Source: Sphingomonas piscis
GTDB lineage: Bacteria > Pseudomonadota > Alphaproteobacteria > Sphingomonadales > Sphingomonadaceae
Length of the DNA stretch: 64,000 nucleotides
Assembly (NCBI RefSeq): GCF_011300455.1
Contig: NZ_CP049869.1
Coordinates: 124,001-188,000 of the forward strand
Direction of reading: 5' to 3'
Shown here: in pieces, positions 53,440-60,243 of the stretch
How positions within the stretch are numbered: the first letter of the stretch is position 1
How the letters are laid out: each line of letters begins with the position of its first letter
Position numbers and translations under genes: made by a program
Notes under the pieces: model-generated
What the model was told of the DNA's origin: nothing
Database searches by the model: none
What the model saw: only the letters and a program-made list of their open reading frames with translations

Positions 53440-53478
53440 GCTAAGCGTCTGAGAGCGGTTGCATTATCATCCGTTTAT

Positions 53479-55434
53479 ATGCGCGCTGCTAAACTCCATT
53501 TCTACGCTAAACTGCTGATTTTCTTAACGTTTTTCCTGGTACAAAGTGCTTGCTCGGGAATGCGGCCGAAAGCCGCCGTCGGGAGGGCAGTGATGGGCCA
53601 GATGTTTGCAGATCAACAGCTATCAGCAGCGGGGCTGACCGTTCATTCGGCCAGAAGCGCCAGTGATTTCTTAGCTTCGCTGGGCGTCGTGACGCACATC
53701 GACTCGGGCTCGGCGCAATGGACCAATGCTCCAATGCTGCTCAACCAGCTTTCCTACCTCGGCATTTCCAACCTGCGCGATGGTGCGCCGTTCGACTATG
53801 CACTGCCCACCTTCACTACCTTGGCGCAGGCCGGTATCCGCTTCAGCATCCTGGAAGCGAACGTATATTCGTTCGATCAGACCGGTCAGGTAAACGCCGC
53901 GCGTGACGTCGCGCGTGCACACGCGCTTGAGGCCGCAGTACCCGGCAGTGTGATCGCGTTCGAGGGCACGAACGAGTACACCACCAATCAATATTGGCTG
54001 AACGGCGCGAGCTCCTCCGGCGACCTTTCCTGGGGTTTGAGCGATGCTGCCGCGCTGGAACTCGCCGTCAGTGCCGACCCATTGTTCGTCAACACGCCGA
54101 TCATTGCTCCATCGGCGATCCAGCTCGACTCACTGCCCGACTTCTCCAGCTACGTGAACGGCAGCAACGCCCACATCTACGGCAACATCGCCGAGAATCT
54201 GGGCGATCGCATCGTTAACTCCATTGCTTTTGCGCGCGCCTCCGCACCCAATGAGCCGGTCTACATCACTGAGACCGGCATCTCGACGTCCGGTTATGGT
54301 ACCTCCAACTGGGGCGTGACCGACGAGGACACGCAGGCGGTGATCAACGTCAACGCGCTGCTGACCGCCTTCGCCGCGGGTGCGAAGATGACCTTCCTCT
54401 ACGAGCTGATGGACGAGCCGAACGCCTCCAACGTTCAGGAACAGCATTTCGGCCTTTTTCATGCCGACGGCAGCCCCAAGCTGGCGGCCACCGCCATCGG
54501 CAACCTGACGCACCTGCTCGCCGACGGCGGCGCGAGCGCTGCCCCCGCCAGCCTGAATTACGAGCTCAGCTGGATGCCATGGTCCGCATCCTCCATGCTC
54601 CTCCAGGAGGGTGACGGAACCTTCGACCTTGTGATCTGGAACGGCCGCGCGGTACTCCACGACGGCACGCAGGAGGTGCCGCCGCCGACGTCCCCACTTC
54701 TCCTCACCCTTGGGCAATCCGCATCGTCCATCCGGGTATTCGACCCGATCGCCGGCACGACGCCGCTGGCTTCGTTTACCAACGCCAGCTCCGTCGACCT
54801 GAACCTGTCGGCCAATCCGTTGGTAGTGGAAATCAAGTTCGGCGCAGCAGTCGCTCCCCCTGCGGCGCCGAGAGCGACCAACGTCAGTTGGATTTCAAAC
54901 AATGTCGCCTCGGTCGTCGGCACGGCAGATCCAGGGGACGTCGTTTCCGTACGCGAAGCGGGAACCCTCCTCGGCACGTCCACGGCAGCGGCCGACGGTG
55001 GCTGGAGCGTTCGGCTACCTGCATCGGCGGCGGCGACGCACGCACTGACGCTCACCGCGACTGATGCCAATGGCGCAACGACAACCGATGGACTGCTGCT
55101 GTACGGCAAGACCAAGCAGACGCTGACCGGCGGCAGCGGCAGCGACGTGCTGATCGGCGCGTCAGGCGACCGGCTTGTCGGTGGCGGCGGTGACGACCGC
55201 TTCGTGATCAATGCCGGTCCAGGAAAGGGGACAATCGTCGACTTCCAAGCCGGGCTCGGTGGCGGTGATGTCCTCGCCATCGATCACAACCTTGCCCGCG
55301 ACTTCGCCGATCTGATGAGTCACGCCAAGCAGAGCGGCAACAACGTGCTCCTCAGCTTCACGAAAAGCGACGTCATCACCCTGGAGAATGTCAGCCTCGG
55401 CGCGCTTCACGCCGGCGACTTCCTCTTCTTCTAA
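53479..55434 (+). CDS. RTX protein with a glycoside-hydrolase-like domain
   Basis: The 651-residue product has a hydrophobic N terminus (residues 11-21). A TIM-barrel-like region at about 65-350 has FEGTNEY (Asn165-Glu166) and YITETG (Glu265), placed like the acid/base and nucleophile of clan GH-A glycosidases. A beta-rich stretch follows, then a bacterial Ig-like domain (about 465-543), one or two RTX calcium repeats (GGSGSDVLIGASGDRLVGGGGDDRF) and the hydrophobic end DFLFF typical of type I secretion substrates. ATG 53593 (residue 39) has GGAGGG 5 nt upstream and would remove the hydrophobic segment. The family and substrate are uncertain. Confidence 0.78.
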   Translation: MRAAKLHFYAKLLIFLTFFLVQSACSGMRPKAAVGRAVMGQMFADQQLSAAGLTVHSARSASDFLASLGVVTHIDSGSAQWTNAPMLLNQLSYLGISNLRDGAPFDYALPTFTTLAQAGIRFSILEANVYSFDQTGQVNAARDVARAHALEAAVPGSVIAFEGTNEYTTNQYWLNGASSSGDLSWGLSDAAALELAVSADPLFVNTPIIAPSAIQLDSLPDFSSYVNGSNAHIYGNIAENLGDRIVNSIAFARASAPNEPVYITETGISTSGYGTSNWGVTDEDTQAVINVNALLTAFAAGAKMTFLYELMDEPNASNVQEQHFGLFHADGSPKLAATAIGNLTHLLADGGASAAPASLNYELSWMPWSASSMLLQEGDGTFDLVIWNGRAVLHDGTQEVPPPTSPLLLTLGQSASSIRVFDPIAGTTPLASFTNASSVDLNLSANPLVVEIKFGAAVAPPAAPRATNVSWISNNVASVVGTADPGDVVSVREAGTLLGTSTAAADGGWSVRLPASAAATHALTLTATDANGATTTDGLLLYGKTKQTLTGGSGSDVLIGASGDRLVGGGGDDRFVINAGPGKGTIVDFQAGLGGGDVLAIDHNLARDFADLMSHAKQSGNNVLLSFTKSDVITLENVSLGALHAGDFLFF

Positions 55435-56387
55435 GCGAGCTTAATTTCGCGCAGCCGCTCCTGGAGGTAATCGTCGGCAGTGATCGGCGGCCACTTGGGC
55501 TGCTCTCCGGCAGGCACCGTACCTGGCAGCGCCTCGATTAGATAATCGGATCGGAAGTGCAGGAAGAAGGGCATGGAATAACGCGCCTTGCTTGCACGAT
55601 CCGGCGCGGGGTTCACGACCCGGTGCGAGGTCGACCGAAGACGTCCATTCGTCAGCCGTTGAAGCATGTCGCCGATGTTGATCACCAACTCGCCCGGCTT
55701 CGGCGACACCGGGATCCAGCGCCCGTCGCGAGTCAGCAGCTCGAGCCCCGCTTCCTCCGCTCCCAACAAGAGGGTGATCGTGTTGATGTCTTCATGCGCG
55801 CCCGCGCGGATGTGCTCGCCGGTGGGTTCGCTCTGCGGCGGGTAATGGAGAAGCCGAAGCACCGAATTTCCGTCCCGCACAGCGTCCGCAAAATAGTCTT
55901 CGTCAATCTTCAGATAGCGCGCGATTGCCCGCAGGATCTTGAGACCGGTCCGGTCGAACGTCGCGTATAGCTCTGAGAAGGTGTCGCGGAAGCTTGGAAC
56001 CTCGGCAGGCCAGACATTGTCCGGCATATGGGCCCGAAAACGATGCCCCTCCGGAAGGTCGCGGCCAACGTGCCAGAATTCCTTCAGGTCGTGGGCTTTG
56101 GCACCCTTGGCCGTCTCAATTCCGAAGGGCGTGTAGCCGCGCGCGCCGCCCTGCCCCGCCAATGCATATCGCTTCTTGGCGGGCTCGGGCAGCGCGAAGA
56201 AAGCCTTGGCCTTCTCCTCGGCACGCTCGATCAATTCCTGCGAAATGCCGTGATCGGCTATGATGGCAAAGCCATATTCTTCGAAGCTGCGTCCGAGCTT
56301 GTCTGCAAACCCCTGCGGGTCGGTGTCGGCGTCGTTGAGCGAAACGGACGCGATCGCGTCGTCGGTTGTGATCGTCATGTCGCCCAT
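55431..56387 (-). CDS. 2-oxoglutarate/Fe(II) dioxygenase, isopenicillin N synthase-like
   Basis: This 318-residue protein has a DIOX_N domain (FADKLGRSFEEYGFAIIADHGI) and a catalytic domain. The iron ligands are His and Asp in AGAHEDINTITLL and His in STSHRVVNP; the 2-oxoglutarate-binding Arg is in RYSMPFFLHF. It belongs to the large isopenicillin N synthase-like group found in many proteobacteria; the substrate is unknown. It overlaps the RTX gene by 4 nt (convergent). The start could be ATG 56387 or the ATG three codons in. Confidence 0.9.
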   Translation of the reverse strand: MGDMTITTDDAIASVSLNDADTDPQGFADKLGRSFEEYGFAIIADHGISQELIERAEEKAKAFFALPEPAKKRYALAGQGGARGYTPFGIETAKGAKAHDLKEFWHVGRDLPEGHRFRAHMPDNVWPAEVPSFRDTFSELYATFDRTGLKILRAIARYLKIDEDYFADAVRDGNSVLRLLHYPPQSEPTGEHIRAGAHEDINTITLLLGAEEAGLELLTRDGRWIPVSPKPGELVINIGDMLQRLTNGRLRSTSHRVVNPAPDRASKARYSMPFFLHFRSDYLIEALPGTVPAGEQPKWPPITADDYLQERLREIKLA

Positions 56388-56420
56388 CTAAGCCATTGGG
56401 GCGGGCCGTGAAAGTGCTGC

Positions 56421-57740
56421 CTAGATGAGCAGGCCCGCCAACGCGGCGCTCATCAAGTTCGCCAGACTGCCGGCGATCAAGGCACGAATGCCAAGCCGCG
56501 CGATCGTCGGCCGCTGGTTCGGCGCAAGGTTGCCCGTCACCGCCAATTGGATGGCGATCGAGCTGAAGTTGGCGAAGCCGCACAGCGCGAAGGTGACGAT
56601 TGCACGGCTACGGTCCGAGAGGATGGCAGCAGGACCTTGCGGATTGCCCAGGTCGATAAAGGCCACGAACTCGTTCAGCACAAGCTTGGTGCCGAACAGG
56701 CCGCCCGCCGGCGCCGCTTCGTTCCAGGGCACGCCGATCAGGAACATGATCGGTTGGAATAAGTAGCCGATGATCTGCTGAAAGCTGAGGTCCGGCGCTC
56801 CGAACCAGCCGCCGATCCCGCCCAGAATGCCATTCGCAAGCGCCACAAGTGCAACGAAGGCCAGAACCATCGCGCCCACCGCCACGGCCAGCTTCACGCC
56901 CGTCTGGGCGCCCTGCCCGGCGGCCATGATGATGTTGGCGGGGCGCACGCCGTCCTCAAACGTCTCGGCAACCTCGACCGGCTCGGCAGGGCGCCGTCCT
57001 TCCGGCAGGAGTGCGGCAGGGCCTTGGGCGCTGATCCGTCCCTCAGGCAATTGGAGATCATCCGGGTCGGTCGGCGCTAGTTCATCAGGCATGATGATCT
57101 TCGCCATCAGGATTCCACCCGGAGCCGACATGAAGGCGGCCGCCAGGAGGTAGGGCAAATATTGCGGGCCCAGGAGGCTAGCGTAAGCGGCCAGGATGGT
57201 ACCGGCGACACCCGCCATGCCGACGGTCATGAGGCAGAAGATCTGCGCCGGATTCAGTGCCGCTAGATAGGGCCGCACCACCAGGGGCGCCTCCGATTGA
57301 CCGACGAAGATGTTGGCTGCGGATCCGAGCGACTCCACCCGTCCGATCCCGGTGACCCAGCCGATCGCTCCGCCCACCCAGCGCACCACGCGCTGCATGA
57401 TCCCGAGATAGTAGAGGATGGAGACAAGCGCCGCGAAGAAGATGATCACCGGCAAGGCGGAAATCGCGAAAGTATTGGCAAGCGGGTTGGTTTCGCTTGG
57501 CCCGAACAGGAACTCGGTTCCTTTGTTGGCGTAGCTCAGCAGGTTCGCAACGCCGTTGGACAGGCCCTGAATGCCGGCCCGCCCCCAGGGCGTGTAAAGA
57601 ACGATGAACGCAATCAGCGCCTGAAGCGCAAAGGCCGCCCCAACGACGCGTGGGCGGATCGCACGGCGGTTGCTGGACAAAGCGAACGCAATACCGAGGA
57701 TGACAATGATCCCGGCAAGGCCGAGCAACCGCTGATTCAT
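56421..57740 (-). CDS. nupC: Concentrative nucleoside transporter (NupC/CNT family)
   Basis: This cation-coupled importer moves nucleosides across the inner membrane. The 439-residue protein has about 10-13 helices and the CNT core: GSAANIFVGQSEAPLVVRPYL (nucleoside-binding Gln-Ser-Glu) and AAFMSAPGGILMAKIIMPD. A cytoplasmic loop at about 225-270 follows, then PWNEAAPAGGLFGTKLVLNEFVAF and ALCGFANFSSIAIQLAV. The LOG and adenosine kinase genes lie just upstream on the same strand, giving import followed by phosphorylation. Confidence 0.94.
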   Translation of the reverse strand: MNQRLLGLAGIIVILGIAFALSSNRRAIRPRVVGAAFALQALIAFIVLYTPWGRAGIQGLSNGVANLLSYANKGTEFLFGPSETNPLANTFAISALPVIIFFAALVSILYYLGIMQRVVRWVGGAIGWVTGIGRVESLGSAANIFVGQSEAPLVVRPYLAALNPAQIFCLMTVGMAGVAGTILAAYASLLGPQYLPYLLAAAFMSAPGGILMAKIIMPDELAPTDPDDLQLPEGRISAQGPAALLPEGRRPAEPVEVAETFEDGVRPANIIMAAGQGAQTGVKLAVAVGAMVLAFVALVALANGILGGIGGWFGAPDLSFQQIIGYLFQPIMFLIGVPWNEAAPAGGLFGTKLVLNEFVAFIDLGNPQGPAAILSDRSRAIVTFALCGFANFSSIAIQLAVTGNLAPNQRPTIARLGIRALIAGSLANLMSAALAGLLI

Positions 57741-57756
57741 TCGTGGGGTCCCTGCC

Positions 57757-58335
57757 CTACCAGACGATGCCTTGTGCAGCGGTGCCGGCGGCTTCGTCCA
57801 GCTTTTTCAACGCCTCCTCAGGCGTTTGCGCCACCAGCAATTGTCCGCGCCTTTGCGCCGACAGGAAGCCGCAGGCTGTGGCATGATCGATGAACTCGAT
57901 CATGCCATTCCAGAAGTTGTCGATGTTGAGCAGGCAAAAAGGCTTGGCGTGATAGCCGAGCGCATTCCAGCTCCACGCCTCGAATAATTCATCGAGTGTC
58001 CCGATACCGCCGGGCAGTGCGACGAATGCATCCGCAAGCTCCGTCATCTTCGCCTTGCGCTCATGCATGTCGGCGACCTTGTGAAGTTCGGTCACGCCTT
58101 CGTGCGCGACCTCAAGGTTCACGAGCGCGTCGGGGATGACTCCGAAAACCTTACCGCCGCAGCGGAGCACTGCATCGGCCGTACGACCCATCAGGCCGAG
58201 CTTGCCGCCGCCATAAACAAGGTCGACGTCACGCTCCACCATCGCGGCGGCAAGCGCGTCCGCAGCGTCGGCAAACACCGGCTGGGCGCCCATGGCCGAC
58301 CCGCAATAGACCGCCACACGCTTGATATTGTTCAC
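57757..58335 (-). CDS. LOG family phosphoribohydrolase
   Basis: This is a 192-residue lysine-decarboxylase-like fold protein of the LOG family, which removes the base from cytokinin riboside monophosphates or AMP. It has AVYCGSAMGAQPVF, LVYGGGKLGLMGRTADAV, the Arg/Lys pair MHERKAKM and the phosphate loop LPGGIGTLDELFEAWSW (PGGxGTxxE). The GTG at 58335 overlaps the adenosine kinase stop by 4 nt. In this context AMP or other nucleoside monophosphates are the likely substrates. The older annotation 'lysine decarboxylase' for this family is wrong. Confidence 0.9.
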   Translation of the reverse strand: MNNIKRVAVYCGSAMGAQPVFADAADALAAAMVERDVDLVYGGGKLGLMGRTADAVLRCGGKVFGVIPDALVNLEVAHEGVTELHKVADMHERKAKMTELADAFVALPGGIGTLDELFEAWSWNALGYHAKPFCLLNIDNFWNGMIEFIDHATACGFLSAQRRGQLLVAQTPEEALKKLDEAAGTAAQGIVW

Positions 58336-59318
58336 AGGACGATACGCTCCTTGAGGTCGGCATCGGGACGGGCGCCAAAGCGGGAAATGACGTCGGCCGC
58401 CGCGCGCGCACCCGTTTGGAGACATGCTTCGATCGGCCGGCCGCGACACCAGGCGGAAAGGAAGCCGGCTGCAAACAAGTCCCCGGCGCCGGTCGTGTCG
58501 ACGACCTGCTCCACAGGCGCGGCGGCAATCTCAGCCAGCTTCCCTTCCGACAACGCCATGGCACCGGCGGCCCCCCGGGTCGCAACCAACGTCCGCACCC
58601 TGGGGCGAAGCTGCTCAATCGCGGCCGACAGGTCACTTCTGCCGGTCAGGTGAAGTAATTCGTCCTCGTTGCCGAACAGGATGTCGACCACGCCATTGTC
58701 GATCATCCCGAGCACGCCCTCGCGGCGGTCGCCGATGCAGAGGCTTTCTGACAAGGTGAAGGCGACCGTGTTGCCGGCTTCATGAGCAATTTGCGCCGCC
58801 TTCAGCATCGCCTGGCGCGGCCGCTCCGGTCCCCACAGATATCCCTCAAGGAAGGTCACGGCCGCCGACGCGATCATGGCGTCATCCAGCGCCGCGACGG
58901 TCAGTTCGTAGCTCGCCCCAGGGCATGTGTTCATGGTCCTTTGGGCGTCGGGCGTGACGAGGATCAGACAGCGGCCCGTAGCCAACCCTGCGGCAAGGGG
59001 CGCCGTGTCGAATCGGACGCCGAGCGAGCGCATGTCGTGCGTGAATATCTGCCCGAGCTGATCGTTGGCGACCTGCCCGACGAAGGCCGCGCGCAGCCCC
59101 AGCGCTGCAACGCCCGCCATGCTGTTCGCTGCCGAGCCTCCGCTGACCTCCCGCGCAGGGCCCATAGCATCGTACAGTTCGTCCGCCTCGGCCGCACTGA
59201 GCAGGCGCATCGACCCCTTGCGGAGACCATGCTGCTGGATGAACTCGTCGGTCGTCGTGGCGATCACGTCGACGATGGCGTCGCCGATGGCAACAACGTC
59301 AAGGCTGCGGGAAGTCAC
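58332..59318 (-). CDS. Adenosine kinase (PfkB family)
   Basis: This ribokinase-fold enzyme (328 residues) phosphorylates adenosine to AMP with ATP. It has GDAIVDVIA at the start, the substrate Gly-Gly motif VSGGSAANSMAGVAALG, and the catalytic DTTGAGDLFAAGFL near the end. The N-terminal pattern matches proteobacterial adenosine kinases better than ribokinase or fructokinase, but substrate is inferred. It is first in the minus-strand set adenosine kinase-LOG-nupC. Confidence 0.9.
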   Translation of the reverse strand: MTSRSLDVVAIGDAIVDVIATTTDEFIQQHGLRKGSMRLLSAAEADELYDAMGPAREVSGGSAANSMAGVAALGLRAAFVGQVANDQLGQIFTHDMRSLGVRFDTAPLAAGLATGRCLILVTPDAQRTMNTCPGASYELTVAALDDAMIASAAVTFLEGYLWGPERPRQAMLKAAQIAHEAGNTVAFTLSESLCIGDRREGVLGMIDNGVVDILFGNEDELLHLTGRSDLSAAIEQLRPRVRTLVATRGAAGAMALSEGKLAEIAAAPVEQVVDTTGAGDLFAAGFLSAWCRGRPIEACLQTGARAAADVISRFGARPDADLKERIVL

Positions 59319-59410
59319 GGGTGAAGCGCGTAGCGGCGCGTGAGCGTAATGGTCAACGGAGTGCCGAACAAAAGGCTTGCCGTCGCTGCCTCCCCCGCTA
59401 GCGTCCCGGC

Positions 59411-60088
59411 ATGACCAGCGAGATCAACACTGCAGCTTCGGCGCCCACATCCGGCGCCATATCGAAGTCACTGTTTGCCTACGGCATCTTCTACGGCGGA
59501 ATGGTGTGCATCGCCGGCGTGCTCGGCAACAAGCAGGTGGCGCTCGGACCGCTCGCGGTAGAGGCCGGCATTTTTGCCTTCCTGCTGCTTGTCATCACCT
59601 CGAGCGCGGTTGCGGAACTGCACGGCCGGGCTGTCGCGAACAGGCTAGTTCTGATCGGATTCGTGCCGCTGATCGCCTCGCTTTTGCTGACGATCGTCGT
59701 GCTTGGCCTTCCGGCCGCCCGCGAAATGGATCCCGAACGGCTCGGCGCCTTCGAGACGATGATGAAGGGAACGCCGCGCATCTGGCTTGGCGGCATTCTT
59801 GCTTACGGTATTTCCACGTTGCTGAATGTCACCATCTTCAGTCGCTTGCGAGGCCGGGGCGGCGGTACCGGGCCATTGCTGTGGGTCCGGTCGGCGGTCG
59901 CAAGCGCGCTCAGCCAGATCGTCGACACGCTTATTTTCATTAGCGTCGCCTTCTATGGTGTGTTCCCGATTGCGGAGCTTCTGGTCGGACAGATGATCGC
60001 GAAAGTGGTGCTGTCGCTAGTCCTTGTTCCGCCCCTTGTTCAGGCGCTCGTCAGCCTCGGCCGCAAGCTCGACGAGCGACGCATTTAG
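59411..60088 (+). CDS. Queuosine precursor transporter (YhhQ/VUT family)
   Basis: This 225-residue membrane protein has about six helices and matches the DUF165/VUT family: SLFAYGIFYGGMVCIAGVLGNKQVALGPL, ITSSAVAELHGRAVANRLVLIGF, and WVRSAVASALSQIVDTLIFISVAF with the Asp of the substrate site. E. coli YhhQ takes up the queuosine precursors preQ0 and preQ1. No queuosine synthesis gene or preQ1 riboswitch is visible nearby. It is followed on the same strand by a TonB-dependent receptor. Confidence 0.87.
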   Translation: MTSEINTAASAPTSGAISKSLFAYGIFYGGMVCIAGVLGNKQVALGPLAVEAGIFAFLLLVITSSAVAELHGRAVANRLVLIGFVPLIASLLLTIVVLGLPAAREMDPERLGAFETMMKGTPRIWLGGILAYGISTLLNVTIFSRLRGRGGGTGPLLWVRSAVASALSQIVDTLIFISVAFYGVFPIAELLVGQMIAKVVLSLVLVPPLVQALVSLGRKLDERRI

Positions 60089-60097
60089 GATCCCATT

Positions 60098-60114
60098 TCC
60101 GTGGAAACCACGGA
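60098..60114 (+). repeat. Perfect 7-bp hairpin after the YhhQ-type gene
   Basis: TCCGTGG-AAA-CCACGGA forms a perfect stem with a 3-nt loop, starting 10 nt after the stop codon. No T-run follows directly, so it may be a weak terminator or a stabilising hairpin. Confidence 0.5.
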
Positions 60115-60130
60115 CTTGTGGCTTTTGTGC

Positions 60131-60157
60131 AACGCAGCATGAGAAGTGCGCTGCGTT
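60131..60157. promoter_or_regulatory. Perfect 8-bp inverted repeat upstream of the TonB-dependent receptor
   Basis: AACGCAGC at 60131-60138 is complementary to GCTGCGTT at 60150-60157, with an 11-nt spacer. The half-site centres are about 19 nt apart (close to two helical turns), which suits a dimeric regulator. It lies about 90 nt before the receptor start. Confidence 0.4.
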
Positions 60158-60188
60158 AAGATTCCACTGTCACTTTGCTGTCTCAATC

Positions 60189-60200
60189 CCGCTATAGCGG
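60189..60200. promoter_or_regulatory. Perfect 12-bp palindrome upstream of the TonB-dependent receptor
   Basis: CCGCTATAGCGG is fully palindromic and ends 43 nt before the receptor GTG. It could be an operator overlapping the promoter or 5' leader; no known regulator is assigned. Confidence 0.4.
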
Positions 60201-60243
60201 CCCCTTATCAGCAACTTACGAGTCCTCGGGGGGACATCTTTTC

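Noticed and set aside
59319..59410. A preQ1 riboswitch before the YhhQ-type transporter
   Set aside because: The 92-nt leader shows no preQ1 aptamer consensus or plausible pseudoknot.
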